Assembly (NCBI RefSeq): GCF_001513975.1
Contig: NZ_KQ947985.1
Location: 496,001-560,000, forward strand
From: Streptomyces curacoi
GTDB taxonomy: Bacteria > Actinomycetota > Actinomycetes > Streptomycetales > Streptomycetaceae
Length of the DNA: 64,000 nt
Direction: 5' to 3'
In this document: positions 1 through 6,616 of the stretch, in pieces
How positions within the stretch are numbered: the stretch's first letter is position 1
Layout of the letters: each line of letters begins with the position of its first letter
Notes under the pieces: generated by a model
Told to the model about the DNA's origin: nothing
What the model saw: the letters and a program-made list of their open reading frames with translations, nothing else
The model's database searches: none
Position numbers and translations under genes: made by a program

Positions 1-142
1 TCGCGGCCAGCGCCACGGCAGCCACGGTGGCCACGGCGACCAGGGCGGTGCGGCGCTTGGAGTGGGGGCCGCGGTGGGATCCGGGGTGGCGGGGGCTACG
101 GCTGGGCCTGCGGCTGGACCTGCGGTTGGGTGGGGATGCCAC
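1..142 (-). CDS. N-terminal fragment of an exported protein (runs off the window)
   Basis: Only the first 47 codons are inside the window. GTG at 142 is chosen because AAGGA sits 7 bases upstream. The peptide starts with an Arg/Ser/Pro-rich basic stretch (about residues 6-31) followed by a hydrophobic run (TALVAVATVAAVALAA, residues 32-47), which is the shape of a signal peptide or first membrane helix of a secreted or membrane protein. The function lies beyond the window edge and cannot be read. It is divergent from the beta-helix glycosidase at 526 and shares the 383-base spacer with it, so the two palindromes there could control both genes. Confidence 0.6.
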   Translation of the reverse strand, partial: MASPPNRRSSRRPSRSPRHPGSHRGPHSKRRTALVAVATVAAVALAA

Positions 143-331
143 GAATGAGTCCTTACGCGGTTCGGCAGAAGCAGAGCACGTCGGTCTGGTGAGGCTCCCG
201 TTCAGGGGGCCTCCTGCGTGTCAGTGGTCGCCGGGGCCGGAAAGGTTGCCGGGGGTGGGAGGGGAGGAGGGGGAGAGGGGAACGGTGGGGGCAGGAGGAG
301 GGACAGCGGGTCGTTTGGCAGCGATTGACAG

Positions 332-341
332 CAACCGGTTG
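332..341. promoter_or_regulatory. Operator-like palindrome CAACCGGTTG, copy 1
   Basis: A perfect 10-base palindrome with flanks that extend the symmetry (AGCAACCGGTTGTC). The same 10-mer recurs at 501-510. The spacer 143-525 is otherwise free of any gene I can support; its 240-310 part is purine-rich and low-complexity. A paired palindrome in a divergent promoter region is what a dimeric repressor (LacI, IclR or similar type) would use. No regulator gene is adjacent within the window, so the protein is unknown. Confidence 0.5.
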
Positions 342-500
342 TCAGACACGCCACCCCGCAGCACTCCTGATTCTTTCGAAAACTGGTCATACCCCTTGAC
401 CCGGCCTTCCTCGCCGCCGCAAGATCTGCCCGCCCCCTCCACCTCCAGCAGTACAACCCTGCTGTCGCCCGTCAGTCCTCCCGCACCTCCGCCCGTCGGA

Positions 501-510
501 CAACCGGTTG
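501..510. promoter_or_regulatory. Operator-like palindrome CAACCGGTTG, copy 2
   Basis: Second copy of the palindrome, here with flanks GACAACCGGTTGCC. It ends 4 bases before the AAGGAG ribosome site and 15 bases before the ATG of the glycosidase, so a bound protein would sit on the transcript start or the translation start region. Spacing to copy 1 is 169 bases centre to centre, close to 16 helical turns, which would allow looping. Confidence 0.5.
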
Positions 511-525
511 CCACAAGGAGCCGCC

Positions 526-2061
526 ATGACCTCGCCTCTCTCCCGCCGATCCACCCTCCAGGCCGCCGGTGTCCTCGCCGTCGCCGGTCTCGCGAACAGC
601 GTCGCCGGTACCGCCCAGGCCGCCACCGCCACCTCCGCCGCCACCTCGGACGAGACAGCGCGGGACATCGTTGTCACCCATCCCGCCCTCCCCTCCGTCC
701 CGGTCAACAACTCCTTCACCGTCAAGGTCCGGCGCGTCGGCGGCAGTTGGCAGAGAGTCGGCGTCCACCTCGCCAAGCTCGCGCTGATCGACCCCGTCAC
801 CGGCAGCAACAGGGCCCAGAACTCCTCCTGGGCCGCCTTCGACTTCTCCGGCACCGTCGAGGTCGAGGTCACCTACAACCCGGGTGGCGCCGGGAAGTTC
901 CGGGTCCGGCCGGACTCGTACGGCATCACCCCCGAGGTGCTCGGCAGCACCGCGCGGTTCACCCTGGACCGGCCCCGCAACGTCGTCGTCCAGGTCGACG
1001 ACAAGATCTTCGACTGCCTGCACCTGCTCGCGAACCCCGTCGAGCAGATCCCGCCCGCCGAGGGCGACAAGCACGTCATGTACTTCGGACCCGGGCTGCA
1101 CACCACCCCCGACCGGTTGCTGAAGGTGCCCAGCAACACCACCGTCTACCTGGCCCCCGGCGCGGTCCTCACCTCACAGGTGATCTTCGAGAACGTGGAG
1201 AACTCCCGGCTGACCGGCCGTGGCGTGCTCTACAACTCGCCCAATGGGGCGCTCTTCGTCCGCAAGACCGAGAACGTCACGATCGACGGCGTCACGATCC
1301 TCAACCCCCGATACGAGAACATCAGGGTCGCCGAGTCGCAGAACCTCACCATCAAGAACCTGCGCGCCTTCAGCCACCAGGGCTGGGGTGACGGCATCCA
1401 GCTCTACTGCTCCGAGAACGTCACGATCGACGGCTGCTTCCTGCGTACGTCCGACGACTCCATCGCCCTCTACACCCACCGCTGGGACTTCTACGGCGAC
1501 ACCCGCAACATCACGGTCCGGAACTGCTCCCTGTGGGCCGACGTCGCCCACCCCATCAACATCGGTGTGCACGGGAACTCCGACACCCCCGAGATGCTGG
1601 AGAACCTCAACTTCGAGAACATCGACATCCTCGACCACCGTGAGCCGCAGGTGACCTACCAGGGCGCCATCGCGTTCATGGTCGGCGACAGCAACCTCGT
1701 CCGGGACGTGCGGTTCGACAACATCCGGGTCGAGGACTTCCGCTGGGGCCAGCTCGTCCACATGCGGGTCGAGTACAACCCGAAGTACAACACCTCGGCC
1801 GGCCGCGGCATCGAGTCCGTCTACATCAAGGACCTCGGCTACAACGGCAAGAACGCCGACCTCTCGGTGATGATGGGCCTCGGCGAGGACCGTCTCGTCA
1901 AGGACGTCACCTTCGAGAACCTGCGCGTCAACGGCAGGGTGATCGCCGACAGCACGGGCAAGCCGAGGTGGTACCTGGCCTCCGACGGCGTGCCCATGCT
2001 GGTCAACGAGTACGTGCAGAACCTGCGGTTCCTGACCACCGAGGAGGCCGCTGCGCTGTAG
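526..2061 (+). CDS. Tat-exported right-handed beta-helix glycoside hydrolase (GH28/GH49-like)
   Basis: Predicted secreted polysaccharidase of 511 residues. Start ATG at 526 has AAGGAG 5 bases upstream; an earlier in-frame TTG at 508 has no site. Residues 1-33 are a twin-arginine signal (SRRSTLQ, then an Ala/Val-rich core, AQA cut region). Residues about 45-170 look like a beta-sandwich lead domain. The rest is a parallel beta-helix with repeated N-V-T-I-D-G / F-E-N-I strands, as in polygalacturonases (GH28) and dextranases/isopullulanases (GH49). Acidic residues at the place of the catalytic centre are in GDGIQL and TSDDSIAL. The exact GH28 GHG and RIK motifs are not present, so the substrate (pectin or an alpha-glucan) is open. 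Likely substrate-induced through the CAACCGGTTG pair. Confidence 0.75.
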   Translation: MTSPLSRRSTLQAAGVLAVAGLANSVAGTAQAATATSAATSDETARDIVVTHPALPSVPVNNSFTVKVRRVGGSWQRVGVHLAKLALIDPVTGSNRAQNSSWAAFDFSGTVEVEVTYNPGGAGKFRVRPDSYGITPEVLGSTARFTLDRPRNVVVQVDDKIFDCLHLLANPVEQIPPAEGDKHVMYFGPGLHTTPDRLLKVPSNTTVYLAPGAVLTSQVIFENVENSRLTGRGVLYNSPNGALFVRKTENVTIDGVTILNPRYENIRVAESQNLTIKNLRAFSHQGWGDGIQLYCSENVTIDGCFLRTSDDSIALYTHRWDFYGDTRNITVRNCSLWADVAHPINIGVHGNSDTPEMLENLNFENIDILDHREPQVTYQGAIAFMVGDSNLVRDVRFDNIRVEDFRWGQLVHMRVEYNPKYNTSAGRGIESVYIKDLGYNGKNADLSVMMGLGEDRLVKDVTFENLRVNGRVIADSTGKPRWYLASDGVPMLVNEYVQNLRFLTTEEAAAL

Positions 2062-2093
2062 TCGTCGTATTCGTCGTAGTCGTCGTATTCGTC
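2058..2093 (+). repeat. 18-bp tandem repeat spanning the glycosidase stop codon
   Basis: Two perfect copies of GTAGTCGTCGTATTCGTC. The first begins in the last codon and contains the TAG stop of the glycosidase; the second lies just after it. It looks like a recent slippage duplication and may have trimmed or moved the original stop or terminator. Confidence 0.85.
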
Positions 2094-2127
2094 GGCGGCT
2101 GGTCCGTCCGTTCCTTCGGCCCGGACG

Positions 2128-2547
2128 TCACGCCTCCTGCGTGGCGTCGATCTCGGCGATCAGGGCCTCGATGCGGGTCCTGATCTCGTCGCGGATCGGG
2201 CGGACGGCCTCGACGCCCTTGCCCGCCGGGTCTTCGAGGGCCCAGTCGAGGTACTTCTTGCCGGGGAAGATCGGGCAGGCGTCGCCGCAGCCCATGGTGA
2301 TGACGTAGTCGGATGCCTGGACGGCTTCGGTGGTGAGGATCTTCGGCTTGGCCTCGGAGATGTCGACGCCGACTTCCTTCATGGCCTCGACGGCGGCCGG
2401 GTTGACCTGGTCGCCCGGGACGGAGCCGGCGGAGCGGACCTCGATCCGGTCGCCCGCGAGGTGGGAGAGGAATCCGGCGGCCATCTGGGAGCGGCCTGCG
2501 TTGTGGACGCAGACGAACAGCACGCTGGCGAGGGGAGCGACGGGCAT
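2128..2547 (-). CDS. arsC: Arsenate reductase, low-molecular-weight phosphatase fold
   Basis: Reduces As(V) to As(III) in the cytoplasm so that the efflux pump can expel it. 139 residues. The P-loop CX5R motif is seen as VCVHNAGRS near residue 12-19, a DPA motif is near the C-terminal third, and the redox cysteine pair is in GCGDACP. This pattern is that of the thioredoxin- or mycothiol-coupled ArsC enzymes, not the glutaredoxin type. ATG at 2547 is preceded by AAGGA; an upstream extension in the same frame to 2757 would begin with low-complexity Pro/His repeats and is rejected. Divergent from arsR-arsB; the intervening region holds a small arsC-like remnant and the ArsR sites. Confidence 0.93.
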   Translation of the reverse strand: MPVAPLASVLFVCVHNAGRSQMAAGFLSHLAGDRIEVRSAGSVPGDQVNPAAVEAMKEVGVDISEAKPKILTTEAVQASDYVITMGCGDACPIFPGKKYLDWALEDPAGKGVEAVRPIRDEIRTRIEALIAEIDATQEA

Positions 2548-2578
2548 GGGGTCTTCCTTCACGAAGTGATCAACAGCG

Positions 2579-2614
2579 GGTGCGGTGTGCGGTGCGGTGT
2601 GGGGTGCGGTGTGG
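2579..2614. repeat. 12-bp tandem repeat in the arsC leader
   Basis: Three units of GGTGCGGTGTG plus one base (C or G), followed by decayed G/T-rich copies to about 2628. It lies between the small remnant ORF and the arsC start, within the region that would be transcribed as the arsC leader. Confidence 0.75.
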
Positions 2615-2629
2615 GGTGGGGGCGGTGGT

Positions 2630-2788
2630 TCAGGCGGGCACGGGGGGCTGCAGGCCGGCGATGCGGGCCTCGATGGTGGCGCGGATGGCCCGCACGGTGG
2701 CGGCGACCGGCGCGCGGCGCCCGCTGTGGCCGGGACCTGCGCGGTGTACGGCTCCACCCGGCCGGCCGGGGAGTGCAGCGGCGGACAT
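2630..2788 (-). pseudogene. 52-codon ORF with an ArsC-like C-terminus; probable internally deleted arsC copy
   Basis: ATG at 2788 has GGAAGG 9 bases upstream and the ORF is open to a TGA at 2630. The first half (MSAAALPGRPGG...) has no recognisable motif. The second half, ATVRAIRATIEARIAGL, matches position by position the end of the intact neighbour (AVRPIRDEIRTRIEALI). The CX5R loop and redox cysteines are missing, so it cannot be a reductase. I read it as the fused ends of a tandem arsC duplicate; an expressed small protein is the alternative. It sits between the ArsR operators and the intact arsC, so it should be on the same transcript. Confidence 0.5.
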
Positions 2789-2825
2789 GGTGAGACCCTT
2801 CCGACGGGCCTATAGGTCAGCCCCG

Positions 2826-2877
2826 GCTGGTATCAGCAGCAGCTGGTATCAGCTTCGGGTGATGTGACAGTATCAGC
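2826..2877. promoter_or_regulatory. Repeated ArsR-type operator between arsC and arsR
   Basis: GCTGGTATCAGC occurs twice (2826-2837 and 2842-2853) and TATCAGC a third time (2871-2877, touching the arsR start). Each 12-mer is a near-palindrome. The placement, in the divergent promoter and over the arsR start, fits autorepression by the ArsR encoded at 2880, released by arsenite. Confidence 0.6.
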
Positions 2878-2879
2878 CC

Positions 2880-3188
2880 ATGATGACGTCAGTCGACGCT
2901 GACCTGATCCGGGTGCTGGCCGACCCGCTCAGGCTCCAGATCGTGACCCTGCTCGCCAAAGAGACGCTGTGCACCACCCACCTGGTGGAGGAGACCGGCG
3001 CCCGCCAGACCAACCTCTCCAACCACCTGAGAGTGCTGCGCGAGGCCGGGGTCGTCGAGACCGAGCCGTGCGGGCGCTTCACGTACTACAAGCTCAAGCC
3101 GGACGTCATCGCCTCGCTCGCCGGTCGGTTCGCCGATCTGGCCGAGTCCGCCCGCGCCGCCGCCGACAACAAGAGGGCCTGCCCGTGA
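2880..3188 (+). CDS. arsR: ArsR/SmtB-family arsenical repressor
   Basis: 102-residue winged-helix repressor. The HTH is in RQTNLSNHLRVLREAGVV (about residues 43-62). Cysteines are at ETLCTTHL in the alpha-3 region and at ETEPCGRF; the canonical ELCVCDL motif is absent, so the As(III) site must use another Cys arrangement, unlike the second ArsR at 4543. Start is ATG 2880 (an adjacent ATG at 2883 is equally possible). The stop overlaps the GTG of arsB (GTGA), so the two are translationally coupled. Expected to repress itself, arsB and the divergent arsC through the TATCAGC repeats. Confidence 0.92.
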   Translation: MMTSVDADLIRVLADPLRLQIVTLLAKETLCTTHLVEETGARQTNLSNHLRVLREAGVVETEPCGRFTYYKLKPDVIASLAGRFADLAESARAAADNKRACP

Positions 3189-4294
3189 CCCGCACCGAAG
3201 CATCCGCGACCGCCGAGGAGTCCTCGGTCGTCGCGAAGCTGTCGACGCTCGACCGTTTCCTCGCTGTCTGGATCCTCGCCGCGATGGCCGTCGGTCTCGG
3301 CCTGGGGCGCGCCATCCCCGGCCTGAACGACGCCCTGGCGAGGGTCGAGATCGGCGGCATCTCGCTGCCGATCGCGATCGGCCTGCTGGTCATGATGTAT
3401 CCGGTCCTGGCCAAGGTCCGCTACGACAAGCTCGACGCCGTCACCGGCGACAAGAAGCTCATGGTCTCGTCGCTGGTCATCAACTGGATCGTCGGACCGG
3501 CCGTGATGTTCGCGCTGGCGTGGATCTTCCTGCCGGACCTGCCCGAGTACCGCACCGGCCTGATCATCGTCGGGCTCGCCCGCTGTATCGCCATGGTCAT
3601 CATCTGGAACGACCTGGCCTGCGGCGACCGTGAGGCGGCGGCCGTACTGGTGGCGCTGAACTCGGTCTTCCAGGTGCTGGCGTTCGGCCTGCTGGGCTGG
3701 TTCTACCTCGACCTGCTGCCCGGCTGGCTGAACCTGGGCGACGGCGAACACCTGGACATCTCCATGGGGAAGATCGCCCTGAACGTCGTCATCTTCCTCG
3801 GCATCCCGCTGCTGGCCGGCTTCCTCACCCGCCGCATCGGCGAGCGGAAGCTGAGCCGCGAGAGGTACGAGGCCGACTTCCTGCCGAGGATCGGCCCCTG
3901 GGCGCTCTACGGTCTGCTGTTCACGATCGTCATCCTCTTCGCCCTGCAAGGGAAGACGATCACCTCGCAGCCCCTGGACGTGGCTCGCATCGCGCTGCCG
4001 CTGCTGGTGTACTTCGCGGTGATGTGGTTCGGCACGTTCGCCCTCGGCAAGGTCATCGGCCTGGCCTACGACCGCACCGCGACGCTGGCCTTCACGGCGG
4101 CCGGCAACAACTTCGAGCTCGCGATCGCGGTGGCCATCGCCACCTTCGGCGTCACCTCGGGACAGGCCCTGTCCGGTGTGGTCGGACCGCTGATCGAGGT
4201 GCCGGTCCTGGTGGCGCTGGTTTACGTCTCGCTGGCCTGGCGGCGGAAGTTCAGCGCCGGCCGGCAGCTGACGGCCGCCCGGCAGGAGGGCTGA
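3185..4294 (+). CDS. arsB: Acr3-type arsenite efflux permease
   Basis: 369-residue inner-membrane exporter with about ten hydrophobic helices. The conserved Acr3 residues are visible: the Cys in the fourth helix (LARCIAMVIIWNDLACGD) and the Glu in AAGNNFELAIA of the ninth. This is the Acr3/ArsY family, not the E. coli ArsB family, although Streptomyces clusters use the name arsB. GTG start at 3185 overlaps the arsR stop; a longer reading upstream is in another frame of arsR and is rejected. It pumps out the arsenite made by ArsC. Confidence 0.94.
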   Translation: MTRTEASATAEESSVVAKLSTLDRFLAVWILAAMAVGLGLGRAIPGLNDALARVEIGGISLPIAIGLLVMMYPVLAKVRYDKLDAVTGDKKLMVSSLVINWIVGPAVMFALAWIFLPDLPEYRTGLIIVGLARCIAMVIIWNDLACGDREAAAVLVALNSVFQVLAFGLLGWFYLDLLPGWLNLGDGEHLDISMGKIALNVVIFLGIPLLAGFLTRRIGERKLSRERYEADFLPRIGPWALYGLLFTIVILFALQGKTITSQPLDVARIALPLLVYFAVMWFGTFALGKVIGLAYDRTATLAFTAAGNNFELAIAVAIATFGVTSGQALSGVVGPLIEVPVLVALVYVSLAWRRKFSAGRQLTAARQEG

Positions 4295-4517
4295 GGCACT
4301 GCCCGGACGGAACCGGCGATCGGGGCGCAGTCACCGCGGTCGGCGCCTGCGCCCGGCCGGTGCCGATCGGCCGTCTGCGCCGTACGCGAGTGATCGGCGG
4401 CGGCCCGGCGCGGGCTCGCCGCCGACTGCGGCCGCTCGGCCGGTGGTGACCGGGTCGGCCCGGACTCCGCCCCCCTGAGGGGCGTCGGGCGCCCCGCGCG
4501 GTCAGCGGTCCGTGAGG

Positions 4518-4537
4518 CCGGCCGGGTACTCGGCCGG
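4518..4537 (-). terminator. Hairpin after the second arsR
   Basis: Perfect 7-bp stem CCGGCCG/CGGCCGG with a 6-base loop, starting 6 bases past the stop of the minus-strand arsR. No U-tract, as is common in this G+C range. It may serve the convergent arsB transcript as well. Confidence 0.5.
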
Positions 4538-4542
4538 CGGGC

Positions 4543-4917
4543 TCAGGCCGCGGTCGACGCGGTCGTCAGCAGTCGGCCCATCGCGGCGAGCACGGAGGGC
4601 TCGACGCGGTAGTACACCCAGGTTCCGCGCCGCTCGGAGGTGAGCAGGCCGGCCTCCTTGAGCTTCTTCAGATGGTGGGAGACGGTCGGCTGGGAGACGC
4701 CGACGTCGGAGATGTCGCACACGCAGGCCTCGCCGCCCTCGTGGGAGGCGACCGCGGAGAACAGCCGCAGCCGCACCGGGTCCCCGAGCGCCTTGAACAT
4801 CCGCGCGGCCGTGTCGGCCTCCTCCGCGGTGAACGGGCGCTCGGTGAGCGGCGGACAGCACGGCGCCACGCCCTGGGCGTCGGATTCGAGCAGCGGCAGC
4901 ACCTTCGTGTTCGACAT
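4543..4917 (-). CDS. arsR: ArsR-family repressor with classic cysteine metal site
   Basis: 124-residue second ArsR. Metal-site cysteines are seen in ACVCDISDV (alpha-3 position) with further cysteines in GVAPCCPP near the N-terminus; the HTH is SQPTVSHHLKKLKEAGLL. ATG at 4917 is preferred; 30 codons of open frame upstream lie in the divergent promoter and are rejected. It is divergent from arsO, and the shared spacer carries two 20-bp direct repeats that are the probable operators. It is convergent with arsB, so the ars block has two separate regulatory circuits built on different sensors. Confidence 0.92.
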   Translation of the reverse strand: MSNTKVLPLLESDAQGVAPCCPPLTERPFTAEEADTAARMFKALGDPVRLRLFSAVASHEGGEACVCDISDVGVSQPTVSHHLKKLKEAGLLTSERRGTWVYYRVEPSVLAAMGRLLTTASTAA

Positions 4918-4920
4918 GCA

Positions 4921-4940
4921 TCTATGTTGACACATGTCGA
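4921..4940. promoter_or_regulatory. 20-bp operator repeat, copy 1 (arsR side)
   Basis: TCTATGTTGACACATGTCGA, beginning 4 bases upstream of the arsR ATG. It contains the inverted half-sites TTGAC/GTCGA and matches 17 of 20 bases with the copy at 4976-4995. Consistent with ArsR autoregulation. Confidence 0.65.
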
Positions 4941-4975
4941 ACCAGGCCGACCAGTGGCCACTGTTTCGATGAATG

Positions 4976-4995
4976 TCTATGTTGACGTACGTCGA
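4976..4995. promoter_or_regulatory. 20-bp operator repeat, copy 2 (arsO side)
   Basis: TCTATGTTGACGTACGTCGA, with the same half-sites and a fully symmetric centre GACGTACGTC. It lies 55 bases from copy 1 and 62 bases upstream of the arsO GTG. A further GACGTCGA at about 5032-5039 could be a third half-site. Confidence 0.65.
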
Positions 4996-5057
4996 TACAG
5001 GTGCCATGCTGGGCCGCCCAAGCCATCGACAGACGTCGAAACACGCAAGGAGCCGCC

Positions 5058-6461
5058 GTGAACGCGCCCGCCACCACCGAGCTGCCCGTCGTCGTGATCG
5101 GAGCCGGTCCCGCCGGCCTGGCCGCCGCCGCCCACCTCGTCGACCGGGGCATCGAACCCCTCGTCCTGGAAGCCGGCCCGGCCGCCGGGGCGGCGGTGCG
5201 CGAGTGGTCGCACGTCCGGCTGTTCTCCACCTGGGGCGAAGTGGTGGACCCGGTCGCCGAGAAGCTGCTCGCGCCGACCGGCTGGACGCGGCCCGACCCG
5301 GCGGCCTACCCGTCCGGCGGCGACTGGGCCGAGCAGTACCTCAAGCCCTTGGCCGACGTCCTCGGCGACCGAGTGCGCACCGGCGCCCGCGTCACCGGCG
5401 TCTCCCGCGCGGGCCGGGACCGGGTGGTCGACGCGGACCGCGACGCCCAGCCCTTCGTCGTGCACGTCGCCCACGCCGACGGCCGTGAGGAGCGCCTGTT
5501 CGCCCGCGCCGTCATCGACGCCTCCGGCACCTGGAGCACGCCCGGCCCGGCCGGCGGCAGCGGCCTGCCCGCCCTCGGCGAGCGCGCGGCCGCCGACTGC
5601 GTCACCTACCGCGTCCCGGACCTGAAGGACCCGGCCGTCCGGGCCCGGTACGCGGGCAGGCGCACCGCCGTCATCGGCTCCGGCGCCTCCGCCTTCACCG
5701 CGCTCGCCTCCCTCGCCGACCTGGCCCAGGCACCGGACGGCGCCGGTACGAAGGCGGTGTGGATCCTGCGCCGGGGCATCTCCGGTGCCACCTTCGGCGG
5801 CGGAGAAGCCGACCAGCTGCCCGCCCGCGGCGCCCTGGGGCTCGCCGCGAAGGCAGCCGTCGACGAGGGCCACGCGGACGCGGTCACCGGCTTCCGCACC
5901 GACGCCGTCGAGCGCACCGGCGACGGGCGCCTGGTCCTGGTGGGCGAGGACGGCTGCCGTCTCGACCCCGTGGACGAGGTCATCGTGCTGACCGGCTTCC
6001 GCCCCGACCTGTCCTTCCTGTCCGAGCTCCGCCTCGCCCTGGACGAGCGCCTGCAGGCCCCGGTCGGGCTCGCCCCGCTGATCGACCCCAACCAGCACTC
6101 CTGCGGCACCGTCTACCCGCACGGCCACCGCGAGCTCTCCCACCCCGAACAGGGCGTCTACCTCGTCGGCATGAAGTCCTACGGCCGCGCCCCGACGTTC
6201 CTGGCCCTGACCGGCTACGAGCAGGTCCGCTCCGTAGTCGCCGCCATCGCCGGCGACCTCGCCTCCGCCGACCGGGTCGAACTCACCCTCCCCGAAACGG
6301 GCGTGTGCGGCGGCGCCGGCCTCTTCGACGCCCCGGCCGCCGACCAGGCCGACGGCGGCTGCTGCGCCGCCCCGGCGCCCCAGCTCGTCCAGCTCGGCGC
6401 CCCGGCCGCCGCACCGGCTCCCGCCGCACCGGCACCGGCGGGCGGCGGCTGCGGCTCCTGA
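5058..6461 (+). CDS. arsO: ArsO-type flavin-dependent monooxygenase/oxidoreductase
   Basis: 467-residue FAD/NAD(P)H enzyme. FAD-binding GxGxxG is VIGAGPAGLAAAAHL at the N-terminus; a second dinucleotide motif AVIGSGASAF lies near residue 205; an ATGxx-like segment VLTGFRPDL comes later. The C-terminus is Ala/Pro-rich with cysteine pairs (GGCCAAP, GGGCGS), a tail typical of the ArsO proteins found in Streptomyces ars clusters. GTG at 5058 has AAGGAG 6 bases upstream. The role in arsenic metabolism (oxidation of an arsenical species) is taken from gene context and published naming; the C-terminal Cys may bind As(III). Divergent from and probably controlled by the ArsR at 4543. Confidence 0.85.
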   Translation: MNAPATTELPVVVIGAGPAGLAAAAHLVDRGIEPLVLEAGPAAGAAVREWSHVRLFSTWGEVVDPVAEKLLAPTGWTRPDPAAYPSGGDWAEQYLKPLADVLGDRVRTGARVTGVSRAGRDRVVDADRDAQPFVVHVAHADGREERLFARAVIDASGTWSTPGPAGGSGLPALGERAAADCVTYRVPDLKDPAVRARYAGRRTAVIGSGASAFTALASLADLAQAPDGAGTKAVWILRRGISGATFGGGEADQLPARGALGLAAKAAVDEGHADAVTGFRTDAVERTGDGRLVLVGEDGCRLDPVDEVIVLTGFRPDLSFLSELRLALDERLQAPVGLAPLIDPNQHSCGTVYPHGHRELSHPEQGVYLVGMKSYGRAPTFLALTGYEQVRSVVAAIAGDLASADRVELTLPETGVCGGAGLFDAPAADQADGGCCAAPAPQLVQLGAPAAAPAPAAPAPAGGGCGS

Positions 6462-6506
6462 CCGACCGCCCCCCATAGTCCTGGCGGCCGACCTCCCGGC
6501 CGATCC

Positions 6507-6537
6507 GTACTGCGTTCTCAGTACCGACGATTGTCGG
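6507..6537. promoter_or_regulatory. Adjacent inverted repeats upstream of the MmpL gene
   Basis: GTACTGCGTTCTCAGTAC (6507-6524) is a perfect 6-6-6 inverted repeat, followed at once by CCGACGATTGTCGG (6524-6537), a 5-4-5 inverted repeat. The pair sits 80-110 bases before the transporter start. The first has the size and symmetry of a TetR/MarR-type operator. No such regulator is beside it. Confidence 0.5.
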
Positions 6538-6616
6538 CAGCCGCACGACGACACGGCACCCCCGCTCCCGAGAGCCTGGGCAGACGTTCGAGTCCCAGAT
6601 GTGGAGACCCCCTGCC

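Noticed and set aside
27..1391. 454-codon plus-strand frame over the first 1.4 kb
   Set aside because: Arg/Pro-rich shadow of the exported-protein start and the beta-helix gene; no domain, and the real frame at 526 has a Tat signal and ribosome site.
4977..6554. 525-codon minus-strand frame opposite arsO
   Set aside because: Low-complexity Gly/Val/Glu antisense shadow typical of high-G+C genes; no motifs.
6570..6612. GTTCGAGTCCC, like a tRNA T-loop 3' end
   Set aside because: Flanking bases do not pair as a T-stem and no acceptor or anticodon arm can be built; no tRNA or att remnant can be supported.
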